Part shown: one piece after another, positions 51,856 to 59,550 of the stretch | How positions within the stretch are numbered: the first letter of the stretch is position 1 | Layout of the letters: the number at the start of each line of letters is the position of its first letter | From: Phycisphaerales bacterium | Lineage (GTDB): Bacteria; Planctomycetota; Phycisphaerae; Phycisphaerales; UBA1924 | NCBI GenBank assembly: GCA_029260395.1 | Contig: JAJDDJ010000021.1 | Location: forward strand, 54,643-118,642 | Direction of reading: 5' to 3' | Length of the DNA stretch: 64,000 bases | Made by a program: the position numbers and the translations under genes | The notes under the pieces: model-generated | What the model saw: only the letters and a program-made list of their open reading frames with translations | Told to the model about the DNA's origin: nothing | Databases searched by the model: none

Positions 51856-52164
51856 TTACTCGTTCTCACCCACATCGAGCACGCGATTCATCGTGCCAAA
51901 CTCGTTGGGGGCGCATTCTTCGGAACCGTTGTAGGGGCGATCACATCCGGCCTCGCAGCACCAGGCACCATCGACCACAAACTTGTATTCGTACCGTCCG
52001 GGCGGGAGATCGAGCTCAAGCTCCCACCACCCCTGCTCATCGCTGGTCATGGGGTTCGCTGTAGTGCTCCAGTCATTGAATGAGCCGGCCACGAATACGA
52101 GCGACGCGTCGGGGGCGGCAAGTGTGATCCGGGAGGCCGTGGTCTGTTCAGTTTGCTTAGACAT
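51856..52164 (-). CDS. Small CBM48/isoamylase-N-like protein
   Basis: 102 residues from the ATG at 52164 (AGGAG seven bases upstream; an earlier ATG at 52170 is too close to it). The carbohydrate-binding module 48 signature is clear: RITLAAPDASLVFVAGSFNDW near 13, WWELELDLPPGRYEYKFVVDG near 47. A Cys-rich end (AWCCEAGCDRPYNGSEEC) is not typical for the family. No catalytic domain. CBM48 modules bind glycogen-like glucans and occur in AMPK beta subunits. Its place in a copper operon is unexplained; the four Cys could bind metal. Confidence 0.78.
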   Translation of the reverse strand: MSKQTEQTTASRITLAAPDASLVFVAGSFNDWSTTANPMTSDEQGWWELELDLPPGRYEYKFVVDGAWCCEAGCDRPYNGSEECAPNEFGTMNRVLDVGENE

Positions 52165-52192
52165 AGTCATGCTCCTTTATGTGGGGGTGTGA

Positions 52193-53047
52193 TCAGTCGT
52201 CCTCGCCCTGCCCGACCACGTCCATAGGCCGGGTTCCGGCGAGGGTTTCTCGCTGTTCTTCGGTCAAGATCAGGGCCGCCTCACCGACTGCGCGGATAAA
52301 CGACAGCCGCTTGTCTGCACGCAAGGCCTCGATCGCACGCACCTCTTTCTCGATGCTTGCGATGTCAGGCCGAGAGGCCGCGGTGAGGGACCACAAGACT
52401 TCTTCGAGACGTTCAATGCGACGATCTGACTCAGACTGCGCGAGGAGCGTCGCCTGCTTCTTTTCGTTCAGCTTGGTCTTCTGCACGAGCGTCAGGTTGA
52501 TGTGATCGGCGTGATCGAGGAAGAACCCTGTCGCGCCGATGTGGTAGATGTGCGAGGCACCCGGAAATCCAGGAAGCTCCGAGCGCACTTCCATAGCGTC
52601 GGTGTCGCCCTCTGCGTCCTTGGCCTTGGGCCCCATACCCATCATCCCACGCATTCCGCTCATGGTGCGCATGCCACGCATCGCCATCGAGCCCTTCTCG
52701 CCCATGCCGCTCATCCCGCTCATCCCGCTCATCCCGGACATGTCCGACATGCCCTTGTCACCAGTGCTCCCCATATCCCCCATCGAGCCGCGGTCGTGCT
52801 TCTCTTCGTGCGGTGGGTCGGCAGAACCAGGCAGATGGCCGAGTTGCAGGGAAGCTTCGAGCTGAGCAACTTGGGCTCGGAGCGCTGCAAGCTCGCGGAC
52901 AATGTCGTTGGAGTTGACACTCTGCTCGGTGCGGGGTTCTGCGTGGCTCGCATCCTCGTGCTGCTGTGCGTGAGCAGGCGATACGCCTGCGAGTGCAATC
53001 AGGATGGTGGCAGGCAACCATGGTGAACGGTGGACTAGCGTGCGCAT
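52193..53047 (-). CDS. Spy/CpxP-like periplasmic protein with Met-rich repeat
   Basis: 284 residues from the ATG at 53047 (GGAG upstream). Signal peptide: LPATILIALAGVSPAHAQ. A Met/Gly/Ser-rich repeat (MSDMSGMSGMSGMSGMGEKG, then SMAMRGMRTMSGMRGMMGM) spans about residues 90-145, a Cu+/Ag+-binding pattern. The C-terminal half (about 180-275) is helical and Spy/CpxP-like, with LTLVQKTKLNEKKQATLL and ILTEEQRETLAG. It is first in the copper/redox operon and is divergent from the Rrf2 regulator. Likely role: periplasmic copper buffering or chaperone function. Confidence 0.85.
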   Translation of the reverse strand: MRTLVHRSPWLPATILIALAGVSPAHAQQHEDASHAEPRTEQSVNSNDIVRELAALRAQVAQLEASLQLGHLPGSADPPHEEKHDRGSMGDMGSTGDKGMSDMSGMSGMSGMSGMGEKGSMAMRGMRTMSGMRGMMGMGPKAKDAEGDTDAMEVRSELPGFPGASHIYHIGATGFFLDHADHINLTLVQKTKLNEKKQATLLAQSESDRRIERLEEVLWSLTAASRPDIASIEKEVRAIEALRADKRLSFIRAVGEAALILTEEQRETLAGTRPMDVVGQGEDD

Positions 53048-53259
53048 ATCAGTGACTCCTTGGTGATGTGGATCGGCACGGCGTTGCCGCGAGGCGTTGT
53101 CGGCACCCATGATTTACCCTATAGATGAAAAGATTACCCACTTTGCATGTATGAGGCAAACGGTGACTCGCAGGCAAATATTCCCCACGAGGTACGAACC
53201 CGCTTATGCTTGTGAGAACAAGCTGGATGAAGCTTCGATGATGGTCTTGGAGGGTCTGG
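53048..53259. promoter_or_regulatory. Divergent promoter region between the Met-rich protein and Rrf2 genes
   Basis: 212 bp, AT-richer than the genes. Two copies of a GAT(T)TACCC-like element, GATTTACCC near 53111 and GATTACCC near 53131, are 20 bp apart on the plus strand, a possible Rrf2 operator. This is a motif-level observation only; the flanking genes are oriented to share the region. Confidence 0.4.
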
Positions 53260-53712
53260 ATGATTTCACGGCAGGTAGCAATGGCGGCGGTTTGCCTGGG
53301 GCTCATCGGACGTGAGGGCCCGGAAGGTCTGCAGATCCCAGATCTTGTGGAGCTGACCGGGATATCCCGACCGACGCTCGGCAAGGTCATCAACGCACTT
53401 GCCCGCAAGAAACTCGTCAAGACGAAGCGGGGAGTTGGAGGTGGTGTGCGGCTAGAACACCCCGCCGAGGCGATCACCTTGTACGATCTGTGCGTCGCGT
53501 TCGATGACCCCGTGATCGAGTGCCACTGCTCTTTCGGGTTTGGCCACTGCGCCGACGAAGGTCCGTGCCCGCCCGGGTGTCTCTGTGTTGCGCAACACGC
53601 AAAGCAGCTTGAATATCTCAAATCGACCAGCGTTCTTGAGGTTGCCGAGTCGATGTCTCCCCGCCTGAAGAAGGCGGCCCGACGTGCAGAACGTGGGTGG
53701 CGTACGCGCTGA
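53260..53712 (+). CDS. Rrf2-family regulator with extended Cys cluster
   Basis: 150 residues; ATG preceded by GGAGG. Residues 1-75 form the winged helix-turn-helix (PDLVELTGISRPTLGKVINA, then KTKRGVGGGVRL). The metal-sensing region has six Cys between about 90 and 115: ECHCSFGFGHCADEGPCPPG, then CLC. Canonical IscR/NsrR-type proteins use three Cys for a [2Fe-2S] or [4Fe-4S] cluster; this has six. It lies divergent from the Met-rich/redox operon and probably regulates it, sensing copper, NO or Fe-S damage (inference). The C-terminal tail is basic. Confidence 0.87.
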   Translation: MISRQVAMAAVCLGLIGREGPEGLQIPDLVELTGISRPTLGKVINALARKKLVKTKRGVGGGVRLEHPAEAITLYDLCVAFDDPVIECHCSFGFGHCADEGPCPPGCLCVAQHAKQLEYLKSTSVLEVAESMSPRLKKAARRAERGWRTR

Positions 53713-53773
53713 GTATCCCTCTGAGCGACTAGCCCAACTTTGTTGCAAAATCCGGCATGGACTCTCGGGCGGT

Positions 53774-54661
53774 TCACGGCAGCAGGTACTCCCATCCGTA
53801 AACGAGCGATCCTCCAAAGTGCCCGGTGATGCCCACAAGGGCAGCTGTGAGTAGCAGCGCAACCGTGGCAAACCCACCGCTCTTCTCGCGCCGCGCCCGG
53901 CGCTCAACGGCGATCCAGGCGATCACGGCGGCGGTGCTCACGGCGATACCGAGCGCACGATGCCACCAGAACACCCACGAGAGCGTGCCGGCGTAGTCGT
54001 CAGCCGAGCCGTGAAGCAGCCCAAGCCCCATCGCTGCGAGCGCGGAGAGTGCGCCGACGGCCGTCAAGAGCCGGACCATCGGTTGCACTTTCCACTGCTT
54101 CCGCACCAGCCCTGCTCCTTCAACCATCGCCCCAAGCAGCAGGAACGCGATTGGGAAGTGAACGGCGACAACATGCAGACGCCCGATGAACGCGAGCGGT
54201 GACACGCCATGGTCAGTCGCGTGGTCGTGCCCATCGGGTGCCGATTCACCGCTCTCCGCGTGGCCATGCTCTGGTTCGTTGGCGCTGCTCGTTGCGTCGT
54301 CGTGGCTTCCGTGTTCATCCGCATCCGTATGGTCGTGGCCACCAGCAGCGGATTGACTCGGTTCGCTTTGCAAGCCAACCGGCATGACTTCCGCAAGGGC
54401 CTCTACATAGGCATCAGGGTCTTGCTCAAAGCGCAGCTTGCATCGCTTGCAACAGAAATAGACCCGCTTTCCGTTGTACTCCGCAAAGAAACTGGGGTCG
54501 ACGGTCTCTGCCGGCGTCACCGGGCAGACCGCGTTGGTCAGCCCCAACTCTTCCCCGGCTCTATCCGGGGAAGAGTTCTGGGCCGCCATAACGGGAGCAC
54601 CCAGGATGAACGCCAACAGCATAAGCAGCGGGGCACAGCGTCGATGGTTGATGGTGTTCAT
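53774..54661 (-). CDS. YHS-like/DUF2231 membrane protein with His-rich linker
   Basis: 295 residues. Signal peptide (LLMLLAFILGAPVMA). A YHS-like metal domain (about 40-90) has NAVCPVTPAETVDP and YFCCKRCKLRFEQD. A linker follows with many His (GHDHTDADEHGSHDD; EPEHGHAESG). The remainder is a DUF2231-type domain with several helices: HVVAVHFPIAFLLLGAMVEG, ALSALAAMGLGLLHG, LGIAVSTAAVIAWIAV. It is last in the cus operon, 18 bp after the four-repeat protein. It may bind copper or supply it to a partner in the membrane. No enzyme activity is suggested. Confidence 0.78.
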   Translation of the reverse strand: MNTINHRRCAPLLMLLAFILGAPVMAAQNSSPDRAGEELGLTNAVCPVTPAETVDPSFFAEYNGKRVYFCCKRCKLRFEQDPDAYVEALAEVMPVGLQSEPSQSAAGGHDHTDADEHGSHDDATSSANEPEHGHAESGESAPDGHDHATDHGVSPLAFIGRLHVVAVHFPIAFLLLGAMVEGAGLVRKQWKVQPMVRLLTAVGALSALAAMGLGLLHGSADDYAGTLSWVFWWHRALGIAVSTAAVIAWIAVERRARREKSGGFATVALLLTAALVGITGHFGGSLVYGWEYLLP

Positions 54662-54679
54662 GCGTGGATCTCCTCTTGC

Positions 54680-55723
54680 TTAGCCGCCGCCGTGCTCGTT
54701 ACCACCATGACCACCGTGGCCGTGATCACTATGGTTATCTTCTCCATGGTCATCGCCGTGGCCGCCTTCATGCCCCGCGTCGTGCTTCACGGGCATGAAC
54801 ATGCCCTTGGCCTGCCACGCCGCGTCGATGAGCTTGATGTATTTCGCAGGGTCTGCCTCTAGTTTTGGCTCGCACCCGGCGCAGCAGAACCGCATCAGCC
54901 GGCCCGCGACAACCATCTCCACCGGCTCGCCCATCGAGCCGAGCTTGCCACCGGCAACCACGCAGGTATCGAGCGGGTAGTCCTTCCGTTGCGCATCCGC
55001 TGTTGCCTTGTCGAGCTTCTCGATGAACTTCTTTGGATCGGCCTTGAACTCATTCGTACACATCTTGCAGCACAGTCGAATGAGACGGTTCCCATAAACC
55101 ATGTTGATCGCGATGTCCTCGCCGTTCTCGACAAGAGGCTCGCCCGATACAACGCAGGTCTTGGTCGGGTAGTATCGGAGCTGATCTTTCACGATCTGTT
55201 CATCGATCTTCTTCCAATAGCCAACCTGATCGGCCTCGAACTTGCCGATACATCCGCCACAGCAGAAGCGGACTTCGCGACCGTCGTACTTCTTCAGGAT
55301 CGGGTCGCCCATGGAGCCGAGCTTCTGCCCAGATACAGGGCAGATATCGAGGACGTAGGGCCCCGTCCATGCTGCGTCGGCCATAGCGGTCGCGGCTTCG
55401 GGCTTGCCCATGTCGTGGCCAGCATGGTCTTCCATGCCGGGCTCACGGTGCACAACGGCGAGGGCGACGAACTCGTCTTTGCGACCCTCATCCCACGCGA
55501 GGAACTGCTTGCCGCAGCCTGGGCAGCAGATGCCGATCTGCTTGCCTTTGTATTCAACCGTCCCGGCCGAGGGCACGACCGGCTCCTTACCGATCGGGCA
55601 CATAGCGTTGACCGGTTCAGCCGCAGCGTGACGCTCAGCGGATCCGTGGTTGTCATGCTGTGCGAGTGTGACTGGAGCGATGCCAGCGAGGCAGAGACAC
55701 GCTACGAGTGTGGTCGATTTCAT
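54680..55723 (-). CDS. Periplasmic protein with four CCxxC YHS/TRASH-like repeats
   Basis: 347 residues from the ATG at 55723, which overlaps the CusA stop by 4 bp and has AAGGAG upstream. Signal peptide: TTLVACLCLAGIAPVTLAQ. Four repeats of about 55-60 residues each carry a front CP/CV motif and a rear CCxxC: CPIGKEPVV with CCPGC, CPVSGQKLGS with CCGGC, CVVSGEPLV with CCKMC, and CVVAGGKLGS with CCAGC. The tail is His/Gly-rich (HDAGHEGGHGDDHG). Repeated YHS-like modules suggest a multi-site copper or silver carrier working with the CusCBA pump. The four-repeat arrangement is unusual. Confidence 0.82.
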   Translation of the reverse strand: MKSTTLVACLCLAGIAPVTLAQHDNHGSAERHAAAEPVNAMCPIGKEPVVPSAGTVEYKGKQIGICCPGCGKQFLAWDEGRKDEFVALAVVHREPGMEDHAGHDMGKPEAATAMADAAWTGPYVLDICPVSGQKLGSMGDPILKKYDGREVRFCCGGCIGKFEADQVGYWKKIDEQIVKDQLRYYPTKTCVVSGEPLVENGEDIAINMVYGNRLIRLCCKMCTNEFKADPKKFIEKLDKATADAQRKDYPLDTCVVAGGKLGSMGEPVEMVVAGRLMRFCCAGCEPKLEADPAKYIKLIDAAWQAKGMFMPVKHDAGHEGGHGDDHGEDNHSDHGHGGHGGNEHGGG

Positions 55724-58700
55724 GGAGATACTCCTTGTGCCGGGGGCACTGTGGTGTTGGACGCTGGGTCGGATTGCGACAAACGGAACTTCCACTCCGC
55801 GACCCAGCAGTACAGAATGGGAACGACGAACCAGGTGATCGATGCGACGGCCATACCACCGAATGATGGGATAGCCATTGGGACCATGATGTCGGAGCCG
55901 CGCCCGGTGCTCGTGAGCACGGGAAGCAACGCGAGGATAGTGGTGGCGCTCGTCATTACTGCGGCACGAATGCGAAGCTGGCCGCCATCGACGACCGCTT
56001 TGCGGATCGCCTCGATCGAATCGGGCTTCTCCTCGGCCATCGATTGTTCGATGCGAGTCGCCATGATGACGCCGTCGTCGGTCGCGATACCGAAGAGAGC
56101 GAGGAATCCGACCCAGACCGCGACGCTCAGGTTGTACGGTTCAATCTGAAACAGGCCGCGGAGGTTGGTGCCGAGAAGGGCCGTGTCTAAGAACCACGGC
56201 TGGGCGTAGAGCCACAGCATGATGAACCCGCCGCCCCACGCGACGAACACGCCCGAGAAAACCATGAACGTCACGCCGACTTTCCGGAACTGGAAGTAGA
56301 GCAGCAGGAAAATGGCAGCGAGCGCGAGAGGGAGCACGATCGTCATCCTCTTTGCGGCCCGGATCTGATTCTTGTATGAGCCGGAGAACTCGTAGCTGAC
56401 ACCGGCCGGGACGATCACCTCCCCGGCGTCGATCGCCTCTCGGATCAGCCGCTGAGAATCTCGGACGACCGTCACCTCTGCATATCCGGGCATTTTATCG
56501 AAGAGGACGTAGGACACGAGGAAGGTGTCCTCACTCTTGACCATCTGAGGACCCCGTCGGTACTCCAGGTCGGCGAGCTCGTTGAGCGGGATCTGCGCCC
56601 CTCCCGGCGTGGGGACGAGGATGTCGCCGAGCGTCTCGGGTTGATCGCGCAGCTCTCGCAGGTAGCGGACGCGGACCGGGTATCGCTCGCGGCCCTCGAC
56701 GGTCATAGAGAGTGGCTTGCCCCCGATCGCGACCTCGATGACCTCCTGCACTGCGGCAATTGTCAATCCGTAGCGTGCGATCTTCTCGCGATCGATGTTG
56801 ATCTCGAGGTACGGCTTACCAACGACACGATCGGCGAACACCGCGAGTGGCTGGACGCTCGGGACCCGCTTGAGCAGGCGTTCGAGATCGAGTCCGAATG
56901 ACTCGATGGACTCAAGATCCGGGCCGTAGACCTTGATGCCCATGGGGGCGCGGAAGCCCGACTGGAGCATCACGATCCTCGTCTCGATGGGCTGAAGCTT
57001 CGGGGCACTCGTCACACCCGGCATATCCGCGGCTTCGACGATGGCGTCCCAGATGTCTTGATTGGACTTGATCTCGTCGCGCCACTGACGGAACGGCCTA
57101 CCGTCGTCATCCTCGATCAACTCGCCGTGTTCGTCGCGGATGAACGTGCCCGAGTCGGTGTCGTACCGGAAGTTGAGGCGTCGGCCTTCGTCGTCCGTGC
57201 GATACTCGCTCTTGTACTCGATAAGGGTCTCGATCATCGAGATCGGAGCGGGGTCGAGCGGGCTCTCGACGCGACCGACCTTGCCGACCGCGAGCTTGAC
57301 CTCCGGCACACTCATGATCCTGCGATCCAGTTCCTTGAGGATCTCGGTCGCCTCGCCGATGGAGGCGTGCGACATGGTTGTTGGCATATAGAGGAACGCG
57401 CCCTCATCAAGCGACGGCATGAACTCGCTGCCGAGACCCGGGAAGGCGTGTGCGATCTCGACGGCGACTTCGTTCTGCCGGACTGATTCCGGCAACCATC
57501 CCCAGACACGGTCGAACCCAAGCCACACAGTCACCCCGATGAGCACCACTGCGAGCGCCGGCGACAGTCCGATGAGTTTGTGCCGAAGACACCATGCGAG
57601 CACATGCGGGAACGTGAGACGGACGAGCCAGAAAGCCAGCAGTAACCCCCCGATGATGACTCCGATGAACAGCGCGTTTCCGAGCAGGCCGGGTTCAGGG
57701 CCGAGCGGCTCCCAAGCTCCGGCGAGCACGACGAGCACAACCACAACGGCGACAAGGTTTGCTGACCATTGCAGGCCGCGAGTGACAATCTCGGGCAGCC
57801 ACGGCTTGGCCAAGTAGAACGCACCGAACGCGGCCATGATCAGTCCGCCGATCGTGTGCAGCCAGATCGCCGTTGCGATGCCCGCGAGCGTCAGAGCAAC
57901 GGCCCCAGCGATGCGGATCAGCTTCGCCCTGGGTCGGAACCCCATGAGCACATGGGCCGCGGCCGGCAGGATCGTCAATGCGATGATGATCGCGGAAATG
58001 AGCGCAAAGGTCTTTGTGTACGCAAGCGGCTTGAACAGCTTGCCCTCGGCTGCCTCCATCGTGAAGACCGGCAGGAACCCGACAACGGTCGTCGCGACTG
58101 CCGTGAGCACGGCGCTGCCGACCTCGGTCGTCGCCCGGTAGATCACTTCGAGCGTTGGCTCGGTGCTCTGAGATTTTTCCGACTCTTCGAGTCTGCGGAG
58201 GATGTTCTCGCTCAACACGATGCCCATATCCACAATGGTGCCGATGGCGATCGCAATGCCTGAAAGCGCGACGATGTTGGCGTCCACGCCGAAGGTCTTC
58301 ATACCGATGAAGGTCATCAGAACGGTGATGGGGAGCATTGCTCCGATAAGCAGGCTGCTGCGCAGATGCATGACCATGAGCACGACCACAATGATCGTGA
58401 CGAGCACCTGCTGGCTGATCGCCGAGTTCAGCGTTTCGAGCGTCTCGCGGATCAGGCCGGATCGATCGTAGAACGGAACAATCGTAACCCGGCTCTCGGT
58501 ACCGTCGGCGAGCACCTTCGAGGGCAGCCCGCTCGCGATCTCCGCGATTTTGTCCTTGACCCGTTGGATCGTCGCCATCGGGTTTTCGCCGTAGCGGACG
58601 ACCACCACGCCGCCCACGGCTTCAACGCCCGCCTTTGTCAGCACGCCACGACGGAGCGCCGGGCCAAGCGACACTTTGGCGATGTCTTGGATCAGGATCG

Positions 58701-59550
58701 GCTGCCCGTCGCGCGCCGTGATCGCGGCCAGCTCGAGGTCTTCGACGCTCTCGATGAATCCGAGGCCGCGTACGATGTACTCTGCCCTGTTGACCTCAAT
58801 CGTGCGTGCGCCGACGTCGAGGTTGCTCTGCCGGACCGCGCCGATGACCTGCTGGAGTGAGATGCCAGCGGCACGCATCGCATCGGGATCGACGTCGACC
58901 TGGTACTCCTGCACGAAGCCGCCGATCGAGGCGACTTCCGAGACGCCCTGGACGCCGGCGAGCTTGTACTTGACCGTAAAATCCTGGAGCGATCGGAGTT
59001 CGTCGGGGCCCCAGCCGCCCGTTGGGTTGCCCTCGCCGTCGCGCCCTTCGAGCGTGTACCAAAAGACCTGCCCGAGCGCAGTCGCGTCAGGCCCGAGCGC
59101 CGGGGTAATTCCCGGGGGCAGCGTGCCAGCTGGCAGCGAGTTGAGTTTTTCGAGCACGCGTGACCGCGACCAATAGTATTCCACGCCGTCCTCGAAGACG
59201 ACGTAGATCGTTGAGAACCCGAAGACCGAGTAGCTGCGAATGTCTTTCACGCCCGGGATGCCGAGCAGCGCGACTGTCATCGGGTAGCTGATCTGATCGT
59301 CGATGTCCTGGGGGCTACGACCGGGCCACTCGGTGAAGACGATCTGCTGGTTTTCGCCGATGTCGGGGATCGCGTCGACCGGCACCGGGTCGCGAGCGAG
59401 CCCGCCGAGATCCCAATCAAAGGGGGCAACGAGCACGCCCCAGAAGAGCGTGCCGATGAGCACAATCGCGACCACCAGCTTCTGTTCGAGGCAGAACCGG
59501 ATCAGGGAGTTGAGCGGGCCACGTGGCGGAGTAGGCTGGAGCTCAGTCAT
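55720..59550 (-). CDS. cusA: CusA/CzcA-type heavy-metal RND efflux pump
   Basis: About 1276 residues from the ATG at 59550 (a longer start at 59565 is possible), larger than the usual roughly 1050. TM4 is GTIVDMGIVLSENILRRLEE near residue 425. Signature segments include IVFTEWPGRSPQDIDDQISY near 70, YMPTTMSHASIGEATEIL near 735, and MLQSGFRAPMGIKVYG near 890. An extra block of about 150 residues with four helices (LAGIATAIWLHTIGGLIMAAF and following) lies before the second periplasmic part, and an acidic insert (EHGELIEDDDGRPF) near 850. It expels Cu+/Ag+ by proton exchange with CusB and the outer channel. Overlaps both neighbours. Confidence 0.92.
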   Translation of the reverse strand: MTELQPTPPRGPLNSLIRFCLEQKLVVAIVLIGTLFWGVLVAPFDWDLGGLARDPVPVDAIPDIGENQQIVFTEWPGRSPQDIDDQISYPMTVALLGIPGVKDIRSYSVFGFSTIYVVFEDGVEYYWSRSRVLEKLNSLPAGTLPPGITPALGPDATALGQVFWYTLEGRDGEGNPTGGWGPDELRSLQDFTVKYKLAGVQGVSEVASIGGFVQEYQVDVDPDAMRAAGISLQQVIGAVRQSNLDVGARTIEVNRAEYIVRGLGFIESVEDLELAAITARDGQPILIQDIAKVSLGPALRRGVLTKAGVEAVGGVVVVRYGENPMATIQRVKDKIAEIASGLPSKVLADGTESRVTIVPFYDRSGLIRETLETLNSAISQQVLVTIIVVVLMVMHLRSSLLIGAMLPITVLMTFIGMKTFGVDANIVALSGIAIAIGTIVDMGIVLSENILRRLEESEKSQSTEPTLEVIYRATTEVGSAVLTAVATTVVGFLPVFTMEAAEGKLFKPLAYTKTFALISAIIIALTILPAAAHVLMGFRPRAKLIRIAGAVALTLAGIATAIWLHTIGGLIMAAFGAFYLAKPWLPEIVTRGLQWSANLVAVVVVLVVLAGAWEPLGPEPGLLGNALFIGVIIGGLLLAFWLVRLTFPHVLAWCLRHKLIGLSPALAVVLIGVTVWLGFDRVWGWLPESVRQNEVAVEIAHAFPGLGSEFMPSLDEGAFLYMPTTMSHASIGEATEILKELDRRIMSVPEVKLAVGKVGRVESPLDPAPISMIETLIEYKSEYRTDDEGRRLNFRYDTDSGTFIRDEHGELIEDDDGRPFRQWRDEIKSNQDIWDAIVEAADMPGVTSAPKLQPIETRIVMLQSGFRAPMGIKVYGPDLESIESFGLDLERLLKRVPSVQPLAVFADRVVGKPYLEINIDREKIARYGLTIAAVQEVIEVAIGGKPLSMTVEGRERYPVRVRYLRELRDQPETLGDILVPTPGGAQIPLNELADLEYRRGPQMVKSEDTFLVSYVLFDKMPGYAEVTVVRDSQRLIREAIDAGEVIVPAGVSYEFSGSYKNQIRAAKRMTIVLPLALAAIFLLLYFQFRKVGVTFMVFSGVFVAWGGGFIMLWLYAQPWFLDTALLGTNLRGLFQIEPYNLSVAVWVGFLALFGIATDDGVIMATRIEQSMAEEKPDSIEAIRKAVVDGGQLRIRAAVMTSATTILALLPVLTSTGRGSDIMVPMAIPSFGGMAVASITWFVVPILYCWVAEWKFRLSQSDPASNTTVPPAQGVSP

